This document shows, piece by piece, positions 11,601 to 20,387 of a stretch of DNA of 64,000 nt (the first letter of the stretch is position 1; each line of letters opens with the position of its first letter). The translations under genes were made by a program, and so were the position numbers. The DNA is from Hirudinaria manillensis (Eukaryota; Annelida; Clitellata; Hirudinida; Hirudinidae): NCBI GenBank assembly GCA_034509925.1, contig CM067528.1, forward strand, positions 7,872,501 through 7,936,500. The letters are read 5' to 3'. A model generated the notes under the pieces. The model was not told the origin of the DNA, did no database searches, and worked only from the letters and a program-made list of their open reading frames with translations.

Positions 11601-14600
11601 AGGAAGGTGGAGACTTTCACAGACCTGCCTAATCATATTATGGGCATTCCTCTGGTAACTCTGTCCATGATGGCAAACTCAAAAGATGTGGGCAATCATG
11701 GAGTGAGTGATACTTATGAGATACTAGCAATTGACACTAGCAATCTCATCGCATCCCCTGTTGGAGATAGAGTGTGTTCAGAGTTATTCAAGAGAGATGA
11801 AACTATTGCAGTCACTAGTAGAGCGTGTAAAATTGCTAATAGAAGTCACCACAGATGACTGAAGAGAGTGCTCAGGGTTTTGAGGATAATGGACAAGAGC
11901 CTGATATAAAGAATTGCATGGCTGGTATACTGGCAAGTTTGGGTTTTGTCAGCTTGGAGCAAGAGTTTGATCAGATGGCCAAAAATGGAAATGATGAAAG
12001 GGGAAGTGCATGAAATTGAAAGATAAGGGATCAAAAGGACAGCAAAACAAAGGGAGCCGTGAAACATAACAATGTCAAGGATCAATCAGGAGATCGCATT
12101 CCCAGAGTCAAGATAAAACTGTGGATGGATGTCTGATTGAGACGAACAGATTTAAGAAGGGGGCAGTGTTGTAACTGTGAACTCAGATAATTAAGAATAA
12201 ATTTTTTTTACTTTAAATACTTTGATTAATTAATTTTATAATTCATCAGGTACTATTCAGTCTTTGGTTATGTTAGGAACCTCTTCAATAATGTAATTGT
12301 AGCAAATAGGAACAGAGAAACCTCAGACTAACAAGAAAGTCTTATCTTCCAGCCAGTTATATTAACTGAATACTTTATACAAACTTGACCTCACATTAAT
12401 TAGTTTACAGACTTTCAGACTATAACAATATATTCACTAAGATTAAAAATCCAACCAACCGTAAAGGCACCATTAATGATAGAGCAGTATAATTGATTTT
12501 TTGTTCCTGGAAAAGGAAGCTGACCAGAGAGAAGGATATAAAGAACCACTCCAGCACCCCATATATCAACTGGCTTCCCATGAGGCTGCCGCTGAATAAC
12601 CTCTGGGGCAAGAAAATGAGGACACCCATGCAGACCTGATGTGTATCAAAATATATAACATATTGTCATGCCTAAAAAAAGGCAAAAACATAGTGAAATC
12701 AAGTATGTGCTCAGTGATTCAAGGAAGTTATAAAACACATTAATGCTAATTAAACCAATCTTTAATTAAAACATCTTTAAATCATCAATGTTAATCTAAC
12801 AATTAAATGTAGAAATTTAAAAAATATTGAAATTATTCAGTTACTTATTCATTAGATGAAGCAAAAAACTTAAAAACATTACAAATTGACTGAAAAGTGA
12901 GAATAAATAAAAGAAATTGAGTCAATCTACTTCCAAATTTGTTATAGATGGCATTGTGTCAAAATAATAAAATGATTACAAGATCTATCGGGTCATAATT
13001 TGTCATTTGTTCCTTAAAATGATTAGATTTAGAAATATTTGAAATTTTTAGGCACTACACCAAACATGTAAAATTAACATAAAAGGCTCTTAAGCATGAC
13101 AGCTCAGTGAATCTTAGCAAGATAAAGAAGTAAAAGCGTATCTAGTCATATATCAAATTAGTTCTTAATCAGATTTTGGTTTAAACTCATAAACATGTAT
13201 TTGAACTCATAAGTTTTCATCACCAGTGGTTGTACTAGAGGTGAAGCTGTCAAGGTGTACAGCATTGTTGAAGCCTGTCAATTTGATCGGAGCAGAGTTT
13301 GAAGAGTCAGCCAATAAGATGCATGATGGTTGAAGGTTTCTATAGACTATGCCATTGTCATGGCAGTACAAAATGGCCTCCAGAACTTGTCGCATATAGT
13401 GGCTTGAGGGGAAAAACATTGTAAAGCAATATGATAACATTTTATTAGAAATAATAATTAATAGTATATTATTACATTATTGAACAATCTCATTTATTAC
13501 TTAGTTATTTTGATTATTTTAGTAGATCAACTAACCATGCAACTGCTTCACTGTAAACAAAGCCATCCAGAGCTCTATTCACAATTTCGTGAAACAAATC
13601 TACTCCACTAAGACTGAAACATATGTATCAAATTACTGTTATCTAAAATTAATTTTGCTTAAGTATAATGGAAATAAACATAATATCAGAAGATATTGCA
13701 ATAAAGACTCACTTGTTTATTCAATGTTATTCTTAAATATTTTAGTTTGCATTTTTTTTTTAATTGTCTTTTGTTCTCATTATTTCATTATTTTGTGCTC
13801 GGTCTATCCTAATGTGCGTCGGCAGTGCCTTGACATCCTAGGACTTGATAAAAAAGGCACTTAAAATATTGGAGGAATTGAATTGAATAAGTAATAAGAA
13901 ATTGCATAATTATCTTATGGATAATACTTTTAATTACAGTAAAACCTTCCTGTAGGGACAGCTAGATTTTGCATGATAAAAGTGTCCCTATGGGGAGGTT
14001 GTCCCTTTTATGAGGTGTTTATGCTAAGGAAAAAAAAAACTCAAAAAATCATTATAAAGAAGGCAAAAAAAACACAAAAATTTCATGAAAAATATATTAG
14101 GAAAACACAGAAATTAGACTTTATTAAAAAAAAATCAAGAACAAAGCTTGTTTGACCTTTTCCTATCTTTTAATCTTGCCTTCCAGTCTTATCCTGAATT
14201 CTAAATAAATCCATTGTAATATCATCCAATGAAGTACTCAAATTGATATAAATTAGTAACTGATGGGTCATGTTCTAAGCTTCTTTGTGAGAAATAGTTG
14301 TCTGGATAGTCAGATTCATTGGGGAATTCTTCATTTTCAGAATCATTATCACTATCATCACATGATGCTTCACATTCTTCATCCAGTTAAATGAACTCCT
14401 GAAAGAGCATATCTAAAGCAAGAAGAGAGACAAATTCACTCCTCCTCAATTTCAATCTCCAGCATGTCGTCAACTTCTTGTCCAAAACCACAATTTCCAA
14501 AACATTTTTTAACTGTACATGGTCTCGATGATGTTATTCAATGTGAAGTTTTTGAAACATCTTGATTTCTAGACTTTCCAATCACTTGTGGCTCTAACTT

Positions 14601-17600
14601 TTCTCTAGTCATGCCTGCTGCCAACAAAACTGTGATTCTGTCTTTTATTTCTTCATATCTTGTCTGCCCATCTTTGTAAAGGACTCATTTTGATGAGAAA
14701 AAAGAAATTCAGCAACAGAAACTCACTGATAATCAATTTGTTTGTTCATATGAATCTAGTTCTTACAAAAATTTAATCAAAGTCCTTACATTAATGAACA
14801 TGTTTTGGGAAAAAGTGGACTTTTGTGGATTTGTGGGATGTTTGACAAGGTGTGTATTTATGCAAATTTATGCAAGTCTCCTATCTGGGTGATGAATGAG
14901 CTTCTTATTGCAGAATATTTAAATATAAGTTTAAAAAAGTCATTCTTTCTAACATTAATTTTACTTTTTAATTTTTACTTATAAATGTTCTAGGCTTGCA
15001 ATAAAGTGTATTGTCACATTTATCAAATAAAGTTTTAAATCATAAAAAATGGAAATTACAGCAAAATCTCATACTTGTCTAGCCACCAACATGTCAAAAA
15101 CACTTAAAATTACTCTAATTTAAAAAGCTTTAGATTAGTTCAGAGTAATTAGAAATGGTTTTTTATATTTGATTAAAGCCACAATGCATTGTTTTAAATT
15201 ATTTACTGTATTAAAAATAATTGCCAAAGTTCATCTCAATTAACTCACAAATTTAATTCAGAGAGAATGATCATGTAAACAAAACATATTTTTCCATTTA
15301 TTAAGTCTTGATATCGTAAATTTATTACATTGCAATTAACAAGCACTTACTATTCAAAGACCATGTAGAATACTCCTCCATTGCTATAGGTCTCAAATAG
15401 TTCAACAATATAAGGATGCTTTAAACTGTGGCAGATGGAAGCTTCTCTTTTCAGATCTATGTGGAAGTTATTTTTAACATACATAGGGTATAGTAAACAT
15501 AAAATTCACCTCTAATTACTAGGCAAAATTTAAATCAAGATATCATAGTAATTTATTTAATTGTTTATGATTATTTATAAAATTAAATTATTTATAAAAA
15601 AATGTACAATAAAATTATTTATATTGCCTTTACTTTGTAGATGTGTAAAAACCAAATGACATTAAGAAAATCAATAGAAATCTAACAAGTTAGGATAACA
15701 AATGTTGCATAAATGTGCATGTAGAGAATTTATACTTTAACCAAAGGGGGTATGATTGTACCAATGTTTGTTTTTTTGAGATCTTGGAGTCCATTTTTAA
15801 AATTTTGTCATGAATTTTTGTGAGAATTATCTTCGACATGTATGTTACAATGTCATGTAAATATTTAACATTAAACGCATTTTTTTTACAAAAGTTCAAA
15901 AGATGTGGGGTACACCAAAGTTATGGACATGCATGTTCACAAATATTACAGATTTTTTCAATAATAATTGCAATATTACACATTGTAATAACCCGGGGTC
16001 CTCACACTAATTATAGAAGGTCAGGTTTATTGAAAGTGTTCGGATGGCTTGGAAGATGTACAATGCTCAAATGCTCCTCTGTAGACTCCACAGGTCCAAT
16101 TGATCTCAAGGGTTCCACTAGTAAATCCACAGGCTGTTCTGAAGACTCTACTTGTTCCACCATCAACTTCATGTGCTTCACTGGTAACTCAATGTGCTTC
16201 ATCAGTAACTTATTGGGCTGCACTAAGAACTACACAGGCTCTGCTGGTAAATCCATGGGATGTTCTGTAGACTGTACTTGTTCCACCATCAACTTCGTGT
16301 GCTTTACTGGTAACTCCTTTGGCGGTAATAATAACTTCACAGACTCTGCCGGCAAATCCATGGGCTCTTCCGAAAGCTCCACTTGCTCCACTAACACCTC
16401 CATGAGCTCTCTGGGCCCTGCTGGCGACTCGATCTGATCTGGTGACTCCATGGGCTCCAATGGCAAGGCTCAGAGGTCTGCCATCATGCACAGAGTTTCT
16501 GGAGACACGCACGCACTGTGGTCGGATGTGTATTCTAATGACTACATCACAATGCTGCCAGAAACTGTACTTGGAACATCAGAACTCTTCTCAGTAGAGT
16601 TTTCACCCGAAACCAGCGAGACATCCTGACACAGAACCGCTGTGTTTTCCAAATCGCCCCTAATACTCCTCCTCCATTCCTCTGCTAACTTTCTCAGAAA
16701 CTTTCTATATTCAGACTCGAATTCGTATTCCTCTGGGTCATGGCCATTCTGTCAGCCATGCCCCAAGTCGCTCCCGTATCTCAGCTTTCATGCCTTTCTA
16801 ATCCAGGCCACGATCTCTCAATTTTTGTCTCAATCGAGGCACGTTCAATTCATCCAAGTACCGCGGCATCCTTCACTTTTCAACTAAATAAGCTTCTATC
16901 TTGGTTACTCTTGGATCCCCTTTAACTCTAAATCCCACTCCTGACACCAATGTAATAACCCGGGGTCCTCAAACTAATTACAGAAGGTCAGATTTATTTA
17001 AAGTGTTCGGATGGCTTAGAAGATGTACAATGCTCAAATGTGTAAGTCTTGAAATCTGCTGTTTCTATTACTCTCGCTCTGCTTTTCGAGATAACTCGAT
17101 ATGAAGAGATTCATAACCAAAGACTCAAAGTACACAAAGTACCCATTAATTAATTATCAAATTATATTGCCACTCAATTTAATTAATTACTAAATTAATT
17201 AATCAGCAAGATAATTTTAATTATTCTTCAATTATCTGGATACAGGGATCCAACAATATGACAACTTATAAAATGCTATTATATCATATAAAATATGACT
17301 TAAACATGACATAAATTTATTATAGCTTAAATAATGTTTCAACTTTAGTTTCATTTCAAGATGTTTTGTCACAAATAGGACTATGTCATCATGAATGTTA
17401 TCTACAAGATTTCCCATATAAGCATCTGTTTGATCTGGCTAAAATTTATAAAGTGAGCCTTCTGATTGGCTGTATTTGACTCCTCATGTGACCTTTTGGC
17501 TATCTATGAGAGCTACCAGTTGCTTTTATACTCCTTATGGACCATGAGCTGGATTGAGAGGTGGTTCTTCCAGCTGGTCATTAGATTGCCTCCTCTAGCT

Positions 17601-19109
17601 GGGAGAGACTATTTTAAGTTTCTCTTCATCCAAATCCAATGAGATGGAGCTTTGTGGCCCTGGACATCTTTGGCATAGCTTTCAACCTGCCACTGCTGAA
17701 TAGGCTGATTTCCCTCAAGAACGTGCGGATGGACTTACCAACAAGTCCCCTTGTTCCATCCTCTATGGCAAAGAACCACTCCTTGTACAACTTTGTCAGA
17801 GATCCAACACCAGGTTCAGGTATTTGTCTTCCTTCAGGCTACTGCTTGCTTCAATCCTATCCTCCCAGGGCACTTTTGACTTTGCCAGAATGAAAGAATC
17901 TGCTTTGCTTGACACAATCATGATGCCTGGCCTATTACTGCTTTCTACCAGCACCTTGGGATAATGATCAATCCAACAATGTCTGCAGTCACCTCCCAAT
18001 CATTGGAGATCTTGAGGAGGTGACTCCTTTTTGTTCCGCACTTGTCTTTTATAAACTGAGACAAGCATTCATGCAGGAAATATGTAACTCTTTGGAGGAG
18101 TGACTGTAAGTTGGTGGCAGATCAGAAGGTTTTTGTGGTTTCAATAACAGGTGTGAAGTGGCCATATGACAGAGCATAACTGCATCCGGACAACAGGTGA
18201 AGGAGAGTCTGCCTCTCCCCACAGAGCTTGCATCTGATGTTATAACTATGTGAGAAGACTCAACATTCAACGAATTTTCATCATATTCTTGCCACTCTAG
18301 TACACATGCATCACTCCAAATAGTCAATTGAGCTTAAATAATAGTCAGTCATTTAATTGATTTATAAAGTAAAAACAAAGTATAAAATTAAGCTAGCTTA
18401 CCTTCAATGTTACTTTCCAAGTCTTTTGTAGATGAATTGTCAAACTGCTCAAGTTCAATTATCTTGACAATGCACTGGTTACAAGTGCTGCGATGTATGC
18501 AACGGCGTGTAACTGACCAGTTCTCACTTAGTAAAAAAAGAAAACATAAGATTAAGATCTATTGATGTAAATAATAATCAAAGTTGAGATTGGTTAGTTT
18601 GGATTAAACATTACTATTAAGAAGTTTATATTAATATTTTTATTGTGGTCATTTCTATTAAAATAAAATTAGCATATCCTTACTCAGCCATAATCACACA
18701 AGTAAGATGTAATAAGAATATTAACTAATATTATTAGGTAATATTTGCAAGCGTGATGCTAATGTGCAATAAAGATTTTCATTTCCACTTTCTTTTTATC
18801 AGTTATAATCATAAAATAATATCATCTGTTTCAAATATATTTGGCATCACTTGAAACTTAATCATCCCTTAATTTTGCATTACATAAGATACAAAATAGG
18901 GACATGCCAGGAAATAATGCCAAAAATGAAGCAAAAAGGATATAATGAAAGAAAACTAAATTAATTATAAGGATTTTAATAATAATTCATAGTGACCTTG
19001 ACATGATCTCTCTCATTTCATACACATCATCAAAGAGAATGTCATCATCTACAATAAGCCCAGAATTAAAGCCTTCCTGACTCCTTGCCTTCTCTCTGAT
19101 GGAGGACAT
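2551..19109 (-). CDS. CASK: CASK orthologue (MAGUK scaffold), N-terminal half, 11 exons, 3' end off-window
   Basis: CASK is a cytoplasmic scaffold (CaMK-like, two L27, PDZ, SH3, guanylate kinase) that binds Mint1, Veli/LIN-7 and neurexin at cell junctions and synapses. Eleven phase-consistent exons on the minus strand give about 435 residues: 18997-19109, 18402-18526, 15351-15456, 13536-13613, 13224-13402, 12460-12635, 10545-10667, 9611-9691, 4581-4681 (tentative), 2759-2900, 2551-2631. Landmarks are [13 protein letters not shown] near residue 20, V-K59, [42 protein letters not shown] and the L27 block ending KLQALLR. The start is the first ATG of the exon with the CASK-type N terminus. The glycine loop (SSENWS), HRD (YRN, N163) and DFG (GFN, 184-186) are all altered. 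PDZ, SH3 and GK exons are expected left of position 1. The orthology is firm; catalytic death is inference. Confidence 0.93.
2759..2900 (-). CDS. CASK: CASK exon 10 (first L27 domain)
   Basis: It codes [20 protein letters not shown], then [11 protein letters not shown] and KLQALLR, aligned with the first L27 domain (AVSQVLDSLEEIHALTD, DLDFLHSVFQDQHLHTLLD). The acceptor is atatccag and the donor is gtttgt. L27 domains bind Mint or SAP97-type partners. Confidence 0.88.
3225..4130 (-). mobile_element. Tc1-like transposon relic, family C, copy 1
   Basis: Minus-strand frames give a broken DDE transposase: DSPDGWRYYWHD near 3960, FQQDN near 3745, and the trailing [16 protein letters not shown] block near 3540. 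The same blocks recur on the plus strand at 28000-28480 and 32280-33060. The 91-residue open frame on the plus strand at 3449 is a shadow. It lies in a CASK intron. Confidence 0.65.
4581..4681 (-). CDS. CASK: CASK exon 9, tentative
   Basis: The 101-base open block codes [14 protein letters not shown] and ends KEK. The DPTSS motif equals the SEDPTSSG region of human CASK, and the entry and exit phases fit exons 8 and 10 (acceptor tatccag, donor gtatat). Similarity is short, so this exon is less secure than the others. Confidence 0.55.
5105..5865 (+). mobile_element. Ty3/gypsy gag-pol remnant, internally deleted
   Basis: A zinc-knuckle-like [13 protein letters not shown] sits at 5348-5386, where a stop replaces the last cysteine. 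A protease-like FEIDSGA is at about 5588-5610. This is followed directly by an RNase H end: [18 protein letters not shown] and EDALSQLP at about 5775-5865. The whole RT core is missing, and stops break the frame. It abuts the next retrotransposon copy. Confidence 0.6.
5866..7260 (+). mobile_element. decayed non-LTR retrotransposon copy, RLE type (copy c)
   Basis: Plus-strand frames give [20 protein letters not shown] at about 5970-6030, then [14 protein letters not shown] near 6370-6420, and [22 protein letters not shown] between 6700 and 6830. It is broken by stops and an AATAAT insertion near 6320. The 180-residue minus-strand open frame at 6648-7190 is an antisense shadow of this copy. Confidence 0.7.
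7702..7770. repeat. GT/TATG microsatellite
   Basis: A (GT)n run passes into TATG/TATA units directly left of a Tc1 element, ending in the TATA at which the element sits. Confidence 0.85.
7771..9375 (+). mobile_element. Tc1-like transposon, family B, complete ends, dead transposase
   Basis: Ends are cagtgcgtgtcataaggttg on the left and the inverse ...ccttatgacacgcactg on the right, each beside TA. Length is 1,605 bp. Plus-strand transposase traces include an HTH-like N part near 8140-8300 ([17 protein letters not shown]), [15 protein letters not shown] near 8575 and a long broken C part to 9118. Many stops and shifts show it is not functional. It lies in the intron between CASK exons 8 and 9. 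Confidence 0.85.
9611..9691 (-). CDS. CASK: CASK exon 8 (start of post-kinase segment)
   Basis: It codes 27 residues including [20 protein letters not shown] and NSRRDLK, aligned with [26 protein letters not shown]. The acceptor is ttatttag and the donor is AAA|gtttgg. It ends exactly where the family's calmodulin-binding helix should start. Confidence 0.85.
9893..10440. mobile_element. internally deleted Tc1 family B derivative (MITE-like)
   Basis: Both TA-flanked ends resemble family B: cagtgcctgtcaaaagattg on the left and gatgggcattg on the right. The segment 10150-10300 matches the 3' part of the 7771-9375 element, including the ttttaaacgtttgtt block. The transposase region is absent. 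Its length is 548 bp. Confidence 0.6.
10545..10667 (-). CDS. CASK: CASK exon 7 (end of kinase-like domain)
   Basis: It codes [20 protein letters not shown], then [13 protein letters not shown]. This matches [20 protein letters not shown] and ALNHPWLKE of CASK. The acceptor is cttctttccag and the donor is gtgggt. Confidence 0.95.
11400..12169 (+). mobile_element. 3' end of an LTR retroelement internal region
   Basis: Broken plus-strand frames lead into a purine-rich tract (aagaagggggcag, 12154-12166) directly before a TG...CA LTR. This order marks the 3' end of an LTR retroelement read on the plus strand. No domain is clear; the open frame at 11607-11858 is the best-preserved part. Confidence 0.5.
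12170..12427 (+). mobile_element. LTR (3' LTR of the preceding remnant)
   Basis: It starts TGTAACTGTGAACTC after the purine tract and ends GACTATAACA. Length is 258 bp. It sits only 33 bases from the donor side of CASK exon 6, so the CASK intron has been invaded very close to the splice site. Confidence 0.6.
12460..12635 (-). CDS. CASK: CASK exon 6 (APE motif to alpha-F helix)
   Basis: It codes [20 protein letters not shown], then [20 protein letters not shown] and PGTKNQLY. The APE motif and the D-W-G motif are intact. The acceptor is acatcag and the donor is gttggt. A 69-residue open frame here in another register is a shadow. Confidence 0.94.
13224..13402 (-). CDS. CASK: CASK exon 5 (catalytic loop and activation segment start)
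   Basis: It codes [18 protein letters not shown], then [13 protein letters not shown] and [13 protein letters not shown]. The family HRD is YRN and the DFG (GFG in vertebrate CASK) is GFN. The donor is assigned at ACT G|gtgatg, which restores phase with the next exon; the open frame continues a few codons further into the intron. Confidence 0.92.
13536..13613 (-). CDS. CASK: CASK exon 4
   Basis: It codes [20 protein letters not shown] then SEAVA, aligned with [25 protein letters not shown]. The acceptor is gtttcag and the donor is gttagt. Phase is 2 in, 2 out. Confidence 0.93.
13938..14900 (-). mobile_element. pogo/jerky-like DNA transposon relic
   Basis: The left end cagtaaaaccttcctgtaggg is of pogo/Tigger type. 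Reading on the minus strand, 14280-14390 gives a strongly acidic tail ([18 protein letters not shown]) of the kind found at the C terminus of pogo/jerky transposases. The catalytic core and right end are not recognised. Confidence 0.4.
15351..15456 (-). CDS. CASK: CASK exon 3 (alpha-C helix)
   Basis: It codes [20 protein letters not shown] followed by FETYSNGG and YMVFE, almost the human CASK sequence. The alpha-C glutamate is retained. The donor is gtaagt and the acceptor is ccacatag; phases fit both neighbours. Confidence 0.95.
15984..17255 (-). mobile_element. internally deleted LTR retrotransposon with PBS and repeat-rich coding remnant
   Basis: In minus-strand order: 5' LTR 17255-16951 (TGTTGGATCC...GGTTATTACA, 305 bp), a tRNA primer-binding site at 16949-16932, an internal region of about 860 bp, and a 90-bp 3' LTR fragment at 16073-15984. 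The internal region codes an imperfect repeat of E-, P- and V-rich segments (minus 16230-16466). No protease, RT or integrase is present, so it can only be a non-autonomous or deleted copy. A 205-residue plus-strand open frame here is antisense. Confidence 0.75.
16932..16949 (-). other. retroelement primer-binding site, tRNA-Leu type
   Basis: The plus strand reads atcccactcctgacacca, the 3' end of a leucine-type tRNA including CCA. The minus strand is therefore the primer-binding site, one base from the LTR edge. The Leu assignment rests on the remembered consensus of the tRNA 3' end. Confidence 0.65.
17500..18330 (-). mobile_element. decayed non-LTR retrotransposon copy, RLE type (copy d)
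   Basis: Minus-strand frames carry the endonuclease-region hallmark [19 protein letters not shown] near 17800-17890, preceded by a VLVES-NRPGI block near 17940. They also carry remnants of the zinc-finger segment near 18200. Stops interrupt it throughout. It sits in the CASK intron between exons 2 and 3. Confidence 0.65.
18402..18526 (-). CDS. CASK: CASK exon 2 (glycine-loop and VAIK region)
   Basis: The acceptor is ttttactaag and the donor is G|gtaag. It codes [12 protein letters not shown], aligned with GPFSVVRRCINR of CASK, then IVKII, which keeps the ATP-site lysine (K59). The loop glycines are absent: SSENWS replaces GKGPFS. Confidence 0.9.
18997..19109 (-). CDS. CASK: CASK exon 1 (start codon, N-lobe start)
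   Basis: The exon codes 37 residues plus two bases. It starts at ATG 19109 and ends TCA AG before the donor gtcact. The segment [16 protein letters not shown] aligns with the CASK N terminus DDDVLFEDVYELCEVI. It has about 20 extra residues before this motif. The frame stays open upstream of the ATG to a possible acceptor at the cag before ttaaatcc, so a further 5' exon is possible. Confidence 0.85.
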
Positions 19110-20191
19110 GACTAGATTATGGCAGGATTTAACTGCTACCCAGCACTAAGAACACCAAGAAACCATTAAGAATTATTAGCATATTAATGCATGCAAACTC
19201 ATAAAATTGTGAATCCTAAAGTGCTAGTGGATAAAGTGAGGCTTTTCTAATATATATTAATCAACTTATAAATGCCTGAAATTGAAAGCTTATGGTCACA
19301 AACATTTTGCATTCTTTAATTACTTTAATTAGTATAATCCAACTATAAAGCAAGTGATACCCAACTCAATCAAGCCTTAGATGCTAGATTAAGAAATGCT
19401 TTCTAAGATAATAAATTTAAAGCATAATAAAGGTTAAAATTGGATTAATGAACCAACTTGATGTTGCTACACTAACCTCATTTCCACAACAGTAAATGAG
19501 ATTAGAGACTGACTTATAGTTGCGAGACGCGAGCCACTAAGCCCACGTAATTTTGAGCTGCCTAAAGCATACAAAACCCCTCGACAAAGACGATTTTAGC
19601 ATTTTGGTTTAATTACTGCAATAAACATATGACATTCTCAGAAGATGTGAATGTCATCACTGAACGCAAAGTCGAGTTAAAGAGACAGTCCAATGACCAT
19701 TGAATCTGAATGGATTTAAACGCTTTTTAAAGTATTTGTGTCATCAAAAACTATTCATTATTAGACGAAGATGAAAAATCCAACAACCCTTCAGCCTACT
19801 AATCCCACCAAACATAAGTAGATGGCCATGTGCACAACCATCGATTTTCAGGAATGCGCATAAATAGACTCCGCTAGTCAGCTCGAGTAACAATCCATTT
19901 AAATCGTGATTGGTATAAAGTGACGTTAATCGCTTTATTTAGTTTTATTTAATTTAAAAAACAAACAGTTATTAATAGTTTTTAAATTTACAAACTACAA
20001 GAATAATCTTTTCTAGCAAAAAAAAAACAACACAAATTTAACACATGATTACGTGCCCACATGCGATGAGTGAAGTAAAGCTTCGCTTTGGGTTTTTGAA
20101 GCCGTGTTTTGAGAGTACGTTCTGGTCCCGAGAGACAATTGCTCGTTTCGATGTTACGGTGTAGTATATAACTTTAAAAGCAAGTTGCAAA
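19110..20191. promoter_or_regulatory. head-to-head intergenic region, putative shared promoter of CASK and TMEM199
   Basis: The two start codons diverge from this 1,082-bp interval. By eye, CpG dinucleotides cluster at 19525-19560 and 20050-20165 (gcgagacgcgagcc, tcccgagagac, gctcgtttcg), whereas most of the window is CpG-poor. No TATA box or defined factor site can be assigned. The promoter role is inference from geometry and composition. Confidence 0.45.
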
Positions 20192-20387
20192 ATGGAAGTC
20201 GGTAATGGATTGGAAGTGTGCGTGGTCGTTAGCGAGCGAATTCGGATTTGGCTCGCAGACGCTATTAACAGTGGATTGTTGTCAGAAAGCATGAAAAAAG
20301 ACATTGAAACCGAATTGGATGCCGATAAAGACTTGGCATCAATTCCATTTTCTGTTATGAAGTCTGTTTTTGCCATTTATAGTAAAA
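20192..20387 (+). CDS. TMEM199: TMEM199 exon 1
   Basis: It codes the diverged cytosolic N terminus, beginning MEVGNGLEVCVVV. The donor is assigned at AAA A|gtcggt because this phase makes SK-K-IYLNELL across the junction. The raw open frame runs 26 bases further to a stop. Confidence 0.8.

Noticed and set aside
15820..16437. 205-residue plus-strand open frame, Ser/Thr/Cys/Gly-rich
   Set aside because: It runs across an LTR boundary and is antisense to the repeat block of the minus-strand LTR element; its composition comes from the tandem repeat.
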